Of a DNA stretch of 64,000 nucleotides, positions 34,645-45,044 are shown in pieces (the first letter of the stretch is position 1; each line of letters begins with the position of its first letter). Source of the DNA: Bacillus ndiopicus (GTDB lineage Bacteria > Bacillota > Bacilli > Bacillales_A > Planococcaceae); the NCBI RefSeq assembly GCF_000612805.1, contig NZ_HG964412.1, positions 1 through 64,000 of the forward strand, read 5' to 3'. The position numbers and the translations under genes are program-made. A model generated the notes under the pieces. That model made no database searches, was not told where the DNA came from, and worked only from the letters and a program-made list of their open reading frames with translations.

Positions 34645-37600
34645 CTAAACATTAAAATATCTTGCATTTGGATGCGCAAAGACAATCGCGGATACGCTTG
34701 CCTCAGGCTCCATCATAAAGCCGTCAGTTAGCTGTACGTCGATTTCCTCTGGTTTTAACAAGCCAAATAGCTTTTCTTGATCCTCTAAATTTGGACAAGC
34801 TGGGTAGCCAAAGCTGAAACGTTGCCCTTGGTACTTTGCTGCGAAGCGGTCGCGCATCGTGAAGTCTGTTGCATCTGGGAAGCCCCATTGGTCACGAATT
34901 TCTTGGTGAATACGCTCAGCAAATCCTTCAGCAAGCTCAAGTGCTGTTGCTTGCAGGGCATGGCTTTCTAAGAAGCGTCCTTGCTCTTTTAATTCACGCG
35001 CTTTGTCACTTACACCATGACCAGCCGTTACAACCATTAATGCGATATAATCCATTTCGCCACTATCCACTGTTTTCAAGAAATCTGCTAAGCATAAATA
35101 TGGCTCAACTTGCTGACGTGGGAAAGTGAAGCGCTCAATTTCAGTTTTCGCATCATTTGGGCTATAAACCACAACATCATCACCATCTGCTTGTGCAGGG
35201 AAAAATTGATACATACCTGAAGGTTTGAATGTATCGCTCTGTAAATAGCCTGATACCAGCTCCTGCAGCTCTACTGCACGCTTGTCTCCCTCTTCTAATA
35301 GCTTCTCAACATTGCCCTTTAAGCCAAGATGGTGTCCAATTAATGTACGTAAATTCACATATGGCTGTAAATGCGCTACAGAGTAATTGCGCTTAATGCG
35401 ACGCGTTAAGTCTGTCGGCACAAATACTGGTGCATCTTCGATTGTGCGAACTAACTTAGCTGGGAGCTCCGGTTTCGGTTTAGCAGCACGCTTCTCATCT
35501 GCTTCAATACGCTTTTCACGTGCATCACGCAACTCCTGTAAAAGCTCTTCACGCCCTTCTTTATTCATTAAACGATTCGCAAAATCCAGACCTTGCATCG
35601 CATCCTTTGAATAAATAACAGGACCATCATATTCTGCTGCAATTTTTGTTTCTGTAAAGCGACGTGATAAAGCCGCACCACCTACTAAAATTGGTATATC
35701 AATACCTGCTTCCTTGAAATCCTGTGCAGTTAATACCATTTGCTGAGCAGATTTTACGAGTAAACCTGATAAACCAACAAAATCTGGCTGCTCTTTGCGA
35801 ATTGCTTCAATTAATTCAGATGGTGTCACTTTAATACCAAGATCAACTACTTTAAAGCCATTATTGCTTAAAATAATATCAACGAGGTTTTTCCCGATAT
35901 CATGCACATCACCTTTTACCGTCGCTAATACTAATTTCCCTTTGCTTGCAGAGTCGTCGTTCTTCTCCATAAATTGCTCTAAATGAGCAACTGCAGCCTT
36001 CATAACCCCTGCTGATTGTAGTACTTCAGCCACAATTAACTGGTTGTCATTAAATAGACGACCTACTTCCGCCATCCCATCCATTAACGGCCCATTAATA
36101 ACGTCTAATGGTGTATCGAAAATTTCTAATGCGGCATCTAAATCAGCAATTAAGCCTTCCTTCGTGCCTTCTAAAATATAGTAAGCTAAGCGCCCCTCTA
36201 CCGTTTTCGGAATATCTGCCTCTGTTTTTTCCTTTTTCTTATCGCGATAGAAATCTGTAAAGACAGCAAGTGTTTCATCATTTGTATTGAAAATTAAGTC
36301 ATTCGCTAGCTTAATTTCAGCTTCTGGAATAGATGCATAACGTTCTAGCTTTTCCGTGTTAACAATCGCATAATCAAGTCCTGCTTGTGTACAATGGTAT
36401 AAATACACTGCATTTAGCACTTCACGTCCAACTGGTGGTAACCCGAAAGATACATTACTTACACCTAACACAGTTAAAACGCCAGGTAATTTCTCTTTAA
36501 TAAGTCGAATTCCTTCAATCGTTTCCTCTGCTGCACCAATATATTGCTCATCCCCTGTACCTACAGGGAACATTAATGGGTCAAAAATAATATCCTCTGG
36601 TGATATGCCCCATTTTTCTGTTAACAGCTTATAAGAACGCTCTGCTACTTCTAATTTACGCTCACGTGTTACGGCCATCCCTTGCTCGTCAATTGTACCA
36701 ACTACAAGTGATGCACCATATTTTTTCACTAAAGGCAATACCGCATCAAAGCGTTCTTCGCCGTCCTCCAAGTTAATCGAGTTAATAATCGCCTTACCTT
36801 GCGAAAATTTCAGCGCTTCCTCCATTACTTTTTCATCTGTTGAGTCAATTACAAGAGGTACCTTTACTTTTTTCACTACCTCCTGCATAAAGCCGCGTAT
36901 ATCCGCTACTTCATCACGGTCAGGATTCGCTAAGCAAATATCGATAACATGCGCACCGCTTTTAACCTGCGCACGTGCAATTTCCGCTGCTTCCTCGAAC
37001 TTGCCATCGATAATTAAATTTTTAAATTTACGTGAACCAATAACATTCGTACGTTCACCGATAAATAATGGACGCATCGATTCATCGTATTGTAGTGGCT
37101 CAATACCAGATACAACATGTCCACCAATCGATGCTTGGCGCTGACGAGGTGCATAGCCATCTACCGCTTCACGAATTGCAGCAATATGTGCTGGTGTCGT
37201 ACCACAGCAACCCCCCACTATATTTAACCAGCCTTTTTCTGCAAAGCCTTGCAGCTTTTTTGATAAAGACTCTGGCGTTTCATGATAGCAACCATTTTCA
37301 TCTGGTAAGCCTGCATTTGGATAACAGCTCACATAGCTAGTGCTTAAGTCAGATAATGAGCGAATATGATCTGTCATGAATTCTGGACCTGTTGCACAGT
37401 TTAAACCAACAGATATTGGCTTCACATGCTCGATGGAAATATAAAACGCCTCAATTGATTGCCCAGCAAGTGTTGTACCCATTGGTTCAATTGTGCCTGA
37501 AATCATAATTGGCAATTCTTTTCCTAACTCTTCAAATGCACGGCGCACAGCAATTGTAGCTGCCTTAACATTTAGCATATCTTGGCTTGTTTCAAGTAAA

Positions 37601-38076
37601 ATTAAATCTGCTCCAGCCTCTACTAGTGCATGTGCCTGAACATAGAAGTTTTCCTGTAGCTCATCAAACGTAATACCACCCGTTACAGATAGCGTTTTTG
37701 TTGTAGGTCCAATAGCACCCGCTACAAAGCGCGGCCATTCTGGTGTAGAAAGCTTTGCTGCCTCCTCCTTCGCAATTTCCACGGCGCGCTTATTAATTTC
37801 AGTCGCTTTATGTCCTAAATCATATTCGTTTAATACAAGTGGCGTACCACCAAATGTATTCGTACAAATTATATCTGCCCCTGCCTCTAAGTAGGCACGG
37901 TGTATTTTGTGTAAAACATCGGGACGTGTTAAGACAAGGTTTTCATTACAGCCATCTAGTTCCTCGCCACCAAAATCATCATATGTTAAATTTTCGTTTT
38001 GTAGCATCGTACCCATTGCGCCATCAATTATTAAAATGCGCTTCGCTAGTTGTTCCTCAATCGGATGATTAAACAT
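34645..38076 (-). CDS. metH: Cobalamin-dependent methionine synthase
   Basis: About 1143 residues from ATG 38076 (AAAAAGGAG nine bases upstream); an ATG at 38100 lies before that site. Transfers methyl from methyltetrahydrofolate to homocysteine through B12. Domains in order: homocysteine-binding barrel at about 10-320 with the zinc motif VGGCCGTTP; pterin-binding barrel at about 345-620; cobalamin cap and Rossmann domains at about 640-870 with the B12 motif KGDVHDIGKN; SAM-dependent reactivation domain at about 890-1143 ending near FSFGYPACPNL. It overlaps yitJ by 8 bases and is under the same S-box control. Confidence 0.97.
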   Translation of the reverse strand: MFNHPIEEQLAKRILIIDGAMGTMLQNENLTYDDFGGEELDGCNENLVLTRPDVLHKIHRAYLEAGADIICTNTFGGTPLVLNEYDLGHKATEINKRAVEIAKEEAAKLSTPEWPRFVAGAIGPTTKTLSVTGGITFDELQENFYVQAHALVEAGADLILLETSQDMLNVKAATIAVRRAFEELGKELPIMISGTIEPMGTTLAGQSIEAFYISIEHVKPISVGLNCATGPEFMTDHIRSLSDLSTSYVSCYPNAGLPDENGCYHETPESLSKKLQGFAEKGWLNIVGGCCGTTPAHIAAIREAVDGYAPRQRQASIGGHVVSGIEPLQYDESMRPLFIGERTNVIGSRKFKNLIIDGKFEEAAEIARAQVKSGAHVIDICLANPDRDEVADIRGFMQEVVKKVKVPLVIDSTDEKVMEEALKFSQGKAIINSINLEDGEERFDAVLPLVKKYGASLVVGTIDEQGMAVTRERKLEVAERSYKLLTEKWGISPEDIIFDPLMFPVGTGDEQYIGAAEETIEGIRLIKEKLPGVLTVLGVSNVSFGLPPVGREVLNAVYLYHCTQAGLDYAIVNTEKLERYASIPEAEIKLANDLIFNTNDETLAVFTDFYRDKKKEKTEADIPKTVEGRLAYYILEGTKEGLIADLDAALEIFDTPLDVINGPLMDGMAEVGRLFNDNQLIVAEVLQSAGVMKAAVAHLEQFMEKNDDSASKGKLVLATVKGDVHDIGKNLVDIILSNNGFKVVDLGIKVTPSELIEAIRKEQPDFVGLSGLLVKSAQQMVLTAQDFKEAGIDIPILVGGAALSRRFTETKIAAEYDGPVIYSKDAMQGLDFANRLMNKEGREELLQELRDAREKRIEADEKRAAKPKPELPAKLVRTIEDAPVFVPTDLTRRIKRNYSVAHLQPYVNLRTLIGHHLGLKGNVEKLLEEGDKRAVELQELVSGYLQSDTFKPSGMYQFFPAQADGDDVVVYSPNDAKTEIERFTFPRQQVEPYLCLADFLKTVDSGEMDYIALMVVTAGHGVSDKARELKEQGRFLESHALQATALELAEGFAERIHQEIRDQWGFPDATDFTMRDRFAAKYQGQRFSFGYPACPNLEDQEKLFGLLKPEEIDVQLTDGFMMEPEASVSAIVFAHPNARYFNV

Positions 38077-39913
38077 TTGTTTTAACTCCTTTTTGTGCAT
38101 CTAATTGTTTCACATAATCCATTAATTGTAGTGTCATATCGTAACGTAAGAATGGTGTAATTAAGTAAATACCGTTGAAATATTCACATGCTGTCTCAAG
38201 TAATTCCTGTGCAATTGCAACGCCTTCAGCGGTTGCCTTCGCTTTATCATCACCGCATGCTTCCATACGTGCCAGCACTTCATCAGATAATTTAATGCCT
38301 GGTACTTCATGATGTAAAAACTCTGCACTCTTGAAGCTTGTTAACGGCATAATTCCGATATAAATTGGCGTTTCTAAATGCTTTGTCGCCTCATATATTT
38401 CAACGATTTTTTCCTTCGTATAAACAGGCTGTGAAATAAAGTAGTCTGCCCCATGCTCAATTTTCTTCTCAAGTCGGCTTACCGCACGATCTAGTACGCG
38501 CACATTCGGATTAAAGGCAGCAGCTACAGAGAAATTCGCCTGCTTACGTAAAGGCTTCCCTGAGAAAGAAATACCTTCGTTTAACTGTTTAATTAATGAG
38601 ATAAGCTCCATTGATGATACATCGTAAACACTTGTCGCCCCAGGGAAATCACCTACCTTTGTCGGATCACCTGTGACAGCTAAAATATCATGTAAGCCAA
38701 GCGCATCTAAGCCCATCAAATGCGATTGCAGACCAATTAAATTACGATCACGACATGTTAAATGTGGCAATGCTCGCACACCATGCTGCAATTTTAAAAT
38801 AGAAGCCATTGCAATATTGCTAATACGTGGTGATGCAAGGGAGTTATCCGCCATCATTATCGCATCTGCTCCGGCTGCATAAAGCTCCTTTGCCCCTTTA
38901 ACAAAGCCGTCAATTTCCAAATGACGTGGTGTGTCTAACTCTACAATAACAGAGCGCTGATGCTTTACTTTAATATGTAGAGGCTCCTCAACAGGCGGCT
39001 CAGGTACACGTACAAACTCTACGCTAACAGGCTTTATTTCCTTTACAGTAAGAGGTGTAATACCCGCTAAACGTTTTTTCACTGCTTCAATATGCTTTGG
39101 CGTTGTGCCGCAGCAGCCACCAATTAAACGTACACCTTGGCCCACTAATTCTACAGCTGCCCGTGCAAAATAATCAGCCTCTGACTCATAAACAACACGT
39201 CCATCTTCAACATCTAATAAAGAAGCATTCGGATAAGCAGAAAGGAAAGCATGCTTTGGCAATTGCACCGTTTCCATTGCTTGAATGGAGTGATATGGAC
39301 CTAAACGGCAGTTCATCCCAACAACATCTGCACCAAGTGCGTCAAGCTGCGTTAATGCATCATTTAAACGCATACCATTTTGTAAAATGCCTGGCTCATG
39401 CATCGTTAATTGCGCCACAATCACTTTATCTGTTAATTGACGGAGCATGCTAACCGTTGCCGATAATTCCTCAAAATCATAGTACGTTTCAAGTAATAAC
39501 CCATCTACATCACCTGCTAACAAGCTTTGCGCTTGCTCTCGAATCGCTACTAAAATTTCTTCTAATGTTGCATCGCTTTTACGAATACCGCGTACACCAC
39601 CGATTGTACCGAGTACAAATTGCCCGCCTGTACCAACAGCCGTCTTCGCATGCTTTACCGCTGCTGTATTAAATTCTTGTACGCGATCTTCATATCCGTA
39701 GCGCGCTAATTTAATTGCGTTTGCCCCATACGTATTTGTTTGAATGACATCTGCGCCTGCAGCAAGATATTCACTATGAATCTTCTCAACAATTTCAGGT
39801 CTAGTAACATTCATTTCTTCATGACAATAATCTAATCCATATGAATAAAGCAGCGTACCAATTGCTCCGTCTGCTGTTAATACTCTCGTTTGTAATGCTT
39901 CACGTAGCCCCAT
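38069..39913 (-). CDS. yitJ: Bifunctional homocysteine S-methyltransferase / methylenetetrahydrofolate reductase
   Basis: 614 residues. Residues 1-~295 are a homocysteine methyltransferase barrel with the zinc site IGGCCGTTPKHI near 274-285. Residues ~325-600 are a MetF-like FAD barrel (VELDTPRHLEIDGFVKGA, LTCRDRN, AVTGDPTKVGDFPG, ISQPVYTKE). The reductase half supplies methyl-tetrahydrofolate to MetH, encoded by the overlapping next gene. Start ATG 39913 behind GGTGAGG. First gene behind the SAM riboswitch. Confidence 0.95.
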   Translation of the reverse strand: MGLREALQTRVLTADGAIGTLLYSYGLDYCHEEMNVTRPEIVEKIHSEYLAAGADVIQTNTYGANAIKLARYGYEDRVQEFNTAAVKHAKTAVGTGGQFVLGTIGGVRGIRKSDATLEEILVAIREQAQSLLAGDVDGLLLETYYDFEELSATVSMLRQLTDKVIVAQLTMHEPGILQNGMRLNDALTQLDALGADVVGMNCRLGPYHSIQAMETVQLPKHAFLSAYPNASLLDVEDGRVVYESEADYFARAAVELVGQGVRLIGGCCGTTPKHIEAVKKRLAGITPLTVKEIKPVSVEFVRVPEPPVEEPLHIKVKHQRSVIVELDTPRHLEIDGFVKGAKELYAAGADAIMMADNSLASPRISNIAMASILKLQHGVRALPHLTCRDRNLIGLQSHLMGLDALGLHDILAVTGDPTKVGDFPGATSVYDVSSMELISLIKQLNEGISFSGKPLRKQANFSVAAAFNPNVRVLDRAVSRLEKKIEHGADYFISQPVYTKEKIVEIYEATKHLETPIYIGIMPLTSFKSAEFLHHEVPGIKLSDEVLARMEACGDDKAKATAEGVAIAQELLETACEYFNGIYLITPFLRYDMTLQLMDYVKQLDAQKGVKTNV

Positions 39914-40006
39914 TTTTATATCCTCACCTTCAGTTAATGATAAACATCAATTACGCCTTGGCTTTCAAAATTTGTGACACTTTCTTTTGATGTACCCATT
40001 AAATCA

Positions 40007-40043
40007 AAAGAAAAAGCCCTCTTTAAAATACATTAAAGAAGGC
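40007..40043 (-). terminator. Riboswitch-controlled terminator before yitJ
   Basis: GCCTTCTTTAATG/..TTAAAGAGGGC hairpin followed by TTTTTCTTTT. This is the expression platform of the SAM riboswitch just upstream. Confidence 0.85.
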
Positions 40044-40061
40044 TCTACTTGTTCATGTCGT

Positions 40062-40164
40062 TCCTTCTCATCTGTCGGTATACACCTGCTGGATTTAGCA
40101 CCTGACATAACTGTTGGTTGCTGAAGCTTCACTGGGCCAGTCCCTCTGCTTCTCTCGATAAGAA
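40062..40164 (-). ncRNA. SAM-I riboswitch (S-box)
   Basis: On the minus strand the aptamer core is textbook: CTTATCGAGAGAAGCAGAGG, GACTGGCCC, GAAGC..CAGCAACC, GGTGCTAAATCCAGC and the closing GACAGATGAGAAG that pairs with the first strand. Binding of S-adenosylmethionine would favour the terminator at 40007-40043 and shut off yitJ-metH. Confidence 0.97.
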
Positions 40165-40263
40165 ATTTTGAATACTTATTAAATTCTTATTGTTCATTAT
40201 AGAGTAGTGTCTGCCATTTGAGAAGTGTTTTTTGCTAAACGTACGAAATATCCTACTATTTCG

Positions 40264-41661
40264 CTACATATTGTCGCATATTCTAGCCATAACTTTCCCT
40301 GCTGTATCACGACCATTTTGAATGCACGCGCCAATTCCTACGCCATAATAAGAGCAGCCTGCAAGCAGTACATTGGGATAATGCTCTTCCAATCCTTGTT
40401 CCACTGTTTGTAAAGCATCACGATGTGCAAGATCATAACGCGGCATTTTATTTATCCATTTTGTCACATTTACAACAATTGGCTCATCCTCAATATTTAA
40501 GCTAAGCTTGATATCCTGTAATGCCACTTTCGTTAGTTGCTCATCTGACATTGCCGCAAGCTCCTCATAACGTGGGTTGCTATCTTTATAAAACAGGCGC
40601 ACTAATAAATTGCCATTTTCAGAAGTATGCGCCCATTTACGACTTGTCCAAGTAGAAGCATTACATTGTAAATCGCTATTATGTGAAACGATAAAACCTG
40701 TTCCATCCGCTGGTAACACTGAGTCTGGCACATTAAATCCAGCATAAAGCGTAATAGCTGAGCCGTTAGTAAATTGCTCAAAATGTTGTGTTAGCTGCTC
40801 ATTTATTAACAATTGCTTAACGGTTTCATTCGGCACAGCAAGCACCGTAATATCCGCTTCAACAATTTGCCCCGTGCTTAAAGTAATTTTATAGTGCTCT
40901 TCTTCTTTCATAAGAGATATCGCTTCAATACCTTTTAAAAATTGCACTTTCGTTAGGCTTTTTTCAATATGGTGAATAAAGGCTGACATTCCTTGGCGGA
41001 ACGAAATGAACTTTTTATCAGCCGCTTTTTCAAATTGCTCACGATGCGCTTTAAAGCCTGCCATAATACTGCCGTAATTATTTTTATAATCAACTAAATA
41101 AGGAAGTGTAGAAGCAACCGACAATTCATATAAATCACCTGAATAAACACCAGCTAATACTGGTGCGATTTGCTTTTTGACAATTCCTCCCCCTAGAAAA
41201 TATTCCAAAAATTCGCCAATGGAGCTCTCCTTTGTAAAACGGTCATTTGGGATTTCTGCATCTTGTAATACACGTTTTTTTTCTTCATCAGTTAATAGTG
41301 TACTTGCCATTAGTGATTCCTTACTCATCGGAATACCGAATGTAGAGCCTGATGGAATCGCGTGCAATTCATTATTTGTATGAATATAGGAAATACCTGT
41401 TGCATTATAAACAAGCTCTTCCTCGAACTGCACTTCACGCACCAAATCAAGTACTCCTGGATGGCGAGCTACAATAGAATCCGCACCTGTTTCCATCGTA
41501 AATTCACCCATTTGCTGAGAGCGAATTTTCCCACCTAGCTCATGATTTCCTTCTATTAGGATAAGTTTCGCGTCAATATTTTGCTCCTGTATTTGTTGTG
41601 TCAAATAATGCATTGTTGAAAGCCCTGTAATACCGCCACCAATAACTACGATTGTTTTCAT
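40264..41661 (-). CDS. hemY: Coproporphyrinogen/protoporphyrinogen oxidase
   Basis: 465-residue FAD enzyme of haem synthesis (HemY/CgoX). In Gram-positive bacteria it oxidises coproporphyrinogen III to coproporphyrin III with O2. FAD-binding VIGGGITGLSTMHYL at about 5-19, ELGGKIRS at about 41-48, METGADSIVARHP at about 56-68, and the C-terminal FAD segment VLLAGCSYYGVGIGACIQNGRDTA. ATG 41661 behind AAGGAGA. Alone here, not with hemE-hemH as in Bacillus. Confidence 0.93.
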   Translation of the reverse strand: MKTIVVIGGGITGLSTMHYLTQQIQEQNIDAKLILIEGNHELGGKIRSQQMGEFTMETGADSIVARHPGVLDLVREVQFEEELVYNATGISYIHTNNELHAIPSGSTFGIPMSKESLMASTLLTDEEKKRVLQDAEIPNDRFTKESSIGEFLEYFLGGGIVKKQIAPVLAGVYSGDLYELSVASTLPYLVDYKNNYGSIMAGFKAHREQFEKAADKKFISFRQGMSAFIHHIEKSLTKVQFLKGIEAISLMKEEEHYKITLSTGQIVEADITVLAVPNETVKQLLINEQLTQHFEQFTNGSAITLYAGFNVPDSVLPADGTGFIVSHNSDLQCNASTWTSRKWAHTSENGNLLVRLFYKDSNPRYEELAAMSDEQLTKVALQDIKLSLNIEDEPIVVNVTKWINKMPRYDLAHRDALQTVEQGLEEHYPNVLLAGCSYYGVGIGACIQNGRDTAGKVMARICDNM

Positions 41662-41746
41662 TGTTGTCTCTCCTTGCTAAACGTCAATTTCCTTACTATT
41701 ATTTTACTTTATATTTAAGGCACGTTTTGTGACAAAATAGCTACGG

Positions 41747-42562
41747 TTATTTCGAGCTACGATCGAACATTCCAATTACTTCAGTAGTTTGCAATATATT
41801 CACAAAGGCCGTAGTATCTGCTTTTTCAATTAAATGACGAACTTCAGCAAGCTGATAGCGTGTGATAACTGTCATTAACACTTTTCGCCCTTCACCTGAA
41901 TAAGCTCCTTGTGCGTCCATAATCGTCACACCACGATATAAATTAGAAAGGAGCTGCTCTTTCATTTCCTCTCCCTTGCTCGTAATAATCATTAACGTTA
42001 GCTTAATATGACTTGTATGGACCGTATCAACAACCTTGCCTGTGGCATAAATTGATACAAGCGTTAAAAGTGCGGCATCCCAACTGAAGACAAAGCCTGA
42101 AATTGCCACTACTACACCGTTCATTAAGGAGATAAGCACACCTAGTGGGAAGTCTCGTTTACGGCTTAGTAGCATCGCGATAATATCAAAGCCTCCAGAT
42201 GAGCCAGATGCTCTGAAAATAACACCCACACCAAGCCCAACAATTACTCCTCCAAATAATGACGCCAAAATCGGATCTTCTGTCGCCTTATATACAGGAA
42301 TAATATATAAGCTTACAGATAACACAACGACTGATAAGATCGTATAGCTAATAAAACGCTTCCCTAGCTTCATCACTCCTAAAATAATAAGCGGTAAGTT
42401 AAGTAGCAAGTTCAAAATCCCAGTGTTAATTGGTGTTACAATACCGAGTAAAATTGCAATTCCACTTAAACCTCCACTTAATATTTCATGCGGAATGAGT
42501 AGAAAATTATAAGCAAAAGCCACCACTATCGATGAACAAACAATCATTACAATATTTTTCAT
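41747..42562 (-). CDS. YitT family membrane protein
   Basis: 271 residues: N-terminal YitT membrane domain with about five helices at 1-175 (PHEILSGGLSGIAILLG, ASGSSGGFDIIAMLL) and a C-terminal cytoplasmic DUF2179 domain at about 195-260 (RGVTIMDAQGAYSGEGRKVLMTVITRYQ). The family is widespread in Firmicutes but its function is not settled. ATG 42562 behind TAGGGG. Single gene. Confidence 0.92.
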   Translation of the reverse strand: MKNIVMIVCSSIVVAFAYNFLLIPHEILSGGLSGIAILLGIVTPINTGILNLLLNLPLIILGVMKLGKRFISYTILSVVVLSVSLYIIPVYKATEDPILASLFGGVIVGLGVGVIFRASGSSGGFDIIAMLLSRKRDFPLGVLISLMNGVVVAISGFVFSWDAALLTLVSIYATGKVVDTVHTSHIKLTLMIITSKGEEMKEQLLSNLYRGVTIMDAQGAYSGEGRKVLMTVITRYQLAEVRHLIEKADTTAFVNILQTTEVIGMFDRSSK

Positions 42563-42622
42563 TAATGATTCCCCTATCGTAATTAATTTCTATACGCTAT
42601 AGTATACGTGAAATTTAACATG

Positions 42623-42672
42623 AAAAAAGCTATCATAATAAGCTATTTTTAATAACTTATTATGACAGCTTG
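42623..42672 (-). terminator. Terminator of the hemAT operon
   Basis: AAGCTGTCATAATAAG/CTTATTATGATAGCTT stem (one G-U pair), then TTTTTC, 10 bases past the hemAT stop. Confidence 0.85.
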
Positions 42673-42681
42673 CTGGTCTTT

Positions 42682-43971
42682 TTAAACTAGCTCTTTGGCA
42701 ACTGTCGCTAACGAATCAACTGAGTGCGACACCTCATTAAACGCCAAACCTAAATTATCTATTACTTGACCAATCATATGCACTTCTTGTCCAACTAGAC
42801 TATTTTTTTGCTGTTGCTCTTCCATTGCGGATAAAATTTGCGTAAATCTTTGTGCCGTTGCTGATAGGCTTTGCTCGCCTAGAGCTACTGCAGCTTGTAT
42901 ACGCTGCATTGATGACAACAATTTCTCTGTTTGAATATTAGAGCTTTGTAATAGAGTAGTTACATTTTTAGTAGATTGCTTGGTTTGTTCCGACAAATTT
43001 CGCACTTCACCTGCTACAACGCTAAATCCTTTACCTGCTTCGCCTGCACGTGCAGCCTCTATCGCAGCGTTTAAAGATAGCAAATTTGTTTGATCTGCTA
43101 TGCTAGTTACAATCGCTATAATGCTTTCCATTTCCTTTGAAATCGTTACAAGTTTATTGATATCTAGCGAAATTTCTTCTACAGATTGAATGATTTGCTC
43201 CATTTGCTGCAAGGATTGTTTAATTTGGCTGTTCCCTTCATTTGCACGACTTTTTGCATCACTAGAAATTTGCAATGCCTGCGCAGCTACATCTACAACC
43301 TCCTCGGATTGTTGATGTAGCTGATGAACAGCCGTTGAAGTTTGATCAGAAATAGCAACTAAATTTTCTGTTGCTTCTATTATTTGTTGGCTTACATATT
43401 GCTTTTGTTCCTCATGTTTAATGTTCGTTTGCTGTACTACATTTTCAAACTCATCCAACACAATTTGCTGCTCAAAATTTAATATTTTTGAAACAGCCCT
43501 TAATGTAGCAAATTGATCTTCAGGATGCTCAATCTCCTGTTCAATTATTTCCAGTAAACTAATAAGGAGGTTTTGAAATGCACCAATATAATATTTCGTC
43601 GGTAAGCCAATGTGTACGTGTACTTGGGCAATCCGTTGGCGCCTTAAAAAAAACTGACCATCGATTTGGCCGCTAAACATTTCTCCAATATGCTTTTTTA
43701 ACGTCTTTTTTAATCTCTCTACAGAACTATTATCGTCAATAATTTTTGTTAAGCTTGTTTCCATACCAATTGCATCATAAAATTGGTCAACTATCTTATC
43801 AATATTTTGTTCCACATATGGCTGGAATGCTTTCAAAAATTTCAAGTCCTCATCTGTCATTTTCAGCATTTTAATTTGCTTTGCGATTTTAGAATTTTGG
43901 TCTATGTGCATCCCAACAGTTAGATGATCTAGATGAATACGCTCCTTTTTTACATTTCTTCTCAAGAACAT
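42682..43971 (-). CDS. hemAT: HemAT-type globin-coupled aerotaxis transducer
   Basis: 429 residues from ATG 43971, the same length class as B. subtilis HemAT (432); the frame reaches a TTG at 44010, but that start is 3 bases from its ribosome site. Residues ~10-175 form a sensor globin with the proximal His in [21 protein letters not shown] and the FYDAI tyrosine. Residues ~200-429 form the methyl-accepting signalling domain with tip [20 protein letters not shown]. Cytoplasmic O2 sensor signalling to CheA. The gene follows a coiled-coil gene 22 bases upstream, so the two are probably cotranscribed. Confidence 0.93.
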   Translation of the reverse strand: MFLRRNVKKERIHLDHLTVGMHIDQNSKIAKQIKMLKMTDEDLKFLKAFQPYVEQNIDKIVDQFYDAIGMETSLTKIIDDNSSVERLKKTLKKHIGEMFSGQIDGQFFLRRQRIAQVHVHIGLPTKYYIGAFQNLLISLLEIIEQEIEHPEDQFATLRAVSKILNFEQQIVLDEFENVVQQTNIKHEEQKQYVSQQIIEATENLVAISDQTSTAVHQLHQQSEEVVDVAAQALQISSDAKSRANEGNSQIKQSLQQMEQIIQSVEEISLDINKLVTISKEMESIIAIVTSIADQTNLLSLNAAIEAARAGEAGKGFSVVAGEVRNLSEQTKQSTKNVTTLLQSSNIQTEKLLSSMQRIQAAVALGEQSLSATAQRFTQILSAMEEQQQKNSLVGQEVHMIGQVIDNLGLAFNEVSHSVDSLATVAKELV

Positions 43972-43993
43972 AGCAACACCCACTTCTCTAAAA

Positions 43994-44482
43994 TTATTGT
44001 TTTTTATCAATTTCCTCTCTCAATGTGTAAATTTCTACTTGTAGTGCTTTTGAACGCTTGTCAAAATAATAAATTCTATCCGTAGCTCGATTTGGGGCAG
44101 TATACTCTACCGCTGTCATTTTTACTACATCTTCACAAAATAACCGTAAAGTGCGAAGTCCCGCCTCCATTTTTCGTACTTCTTTACCGAATGTCATTAT
44201 ACTACTATCGATCGTATGATCTTTTTTAAGCTGGCGTCTATTTGTAAAAATAAGCTGGTCTAAATGTTGAAATCGTTGCTGTTGTCTTTCTTGCATTTGC
44301 TTGAGTTTAGCTGTACTTTGCAGTTGGTCCTTACTATAAATACTATGTTCAGGTACATTTCTTAGCTGTTCTATAATTGTACATAGCGCTGTGATATCCT
44401 CTTGCTGCTCTAATAAAATTCTTTGTAAATCACGCATTTCTTGATTTACCTCATTTTTTTGTAATGATAATTGTTCGCCCAT
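43994..44482 (-). CDS. Coiled-coil protein of unknown function, cotranscribed with hemAT
   Basis: 162 hydrophilic residues, nearly all helical heptads: coiled coil at about 5-80 and again at about 140-160, joined by a less charged middle ([23 protein letters not shown]). No membrane segment, no signal peptide, no recognised domain. ATG 44482 has only a weak GGATGTGAG site. It ends 22 bases before the chosen hemAT start, and the two frames would overlap if hemAT began at 44010. It may be a cytoplasmic partner or localisation factor of the receptor; that is inference. Confidence 0.7.
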   Translation of the reverse strand: MGEQLSLQKNEVNQEMRDLQRILLEQQEDITALCTIIEQLRNVPEHSIYSKDQLQSTAKLKQMQERQQQRFQHLDQLIFTNRRQLKKDHTIDSSIMTFGKEVRKMEAGLRTLRLFCEDVVKMTAVEYTAPNRATDRIYYFDKRSKALQVEIYTLREEIDKKQ

Positions 44483-45044
44483 ATTCTCACATCCAAACTG
44501 TCTTAATTTTATTTATCTTACACTAACGGGCTGTAATATTTTCTACGCTGAGTTAATTTATCTTAACTAAAGGCGAAGCATCAAGTACAAAGTACCAGCC
44601 TCCAAATTCAAAAGAAGCCAAAAATAGCATATTTCGATTCTTGGGGTTTTTTTACATTCATAGATATTTGTATAGCCACATTGATTTTATAGTATATTAT
44701 ACCTTTTTATAGAAAAGTCACCAATAGACCTTTCGTACCTATATGCAAATAAATTTTTTTTGAAATAGAATAATGATAATTAATTTTCCCCAAATAAATG
44801 GTTTGTAATATCTTCTGTAGCGAGTAAGCAATGTTTTTCTGCGGCGAGTGACAGCAACACAGTAGGTACAAGACTTCTAATTCAAGATTTAAGTGCAACA
44901 TAAAATAGAATTTGGGATTAGCTATCCGAAAAAGTTCAATTGAGAAAAACACGATATCTGTCACACAAGCATTTCTTCAGGATGAAAAATATTCCACTAT
45001 AGCAATTTGTGGGCGATGAGGACCTTTCCAGATTGCAGTTCACT
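44483..45044. other. 562-base intergenic region without a clear gene
   Basis: No supported coding sequence; the 85-codon frame at 44707-44964 has no ribosome site and odd composition. It holds two of the three copies of a degenerate ~45-bp intergenic motif (44572-44614, 44841-44886; third copy at 47883-47922). Confidence 0.5.

Noticed and set aside
44707..44964. 85-codon minus-strand frame
   Set aside because: No ribosome binding site, no family resemblance, and it overlaps a degenerate intergenic repeat.
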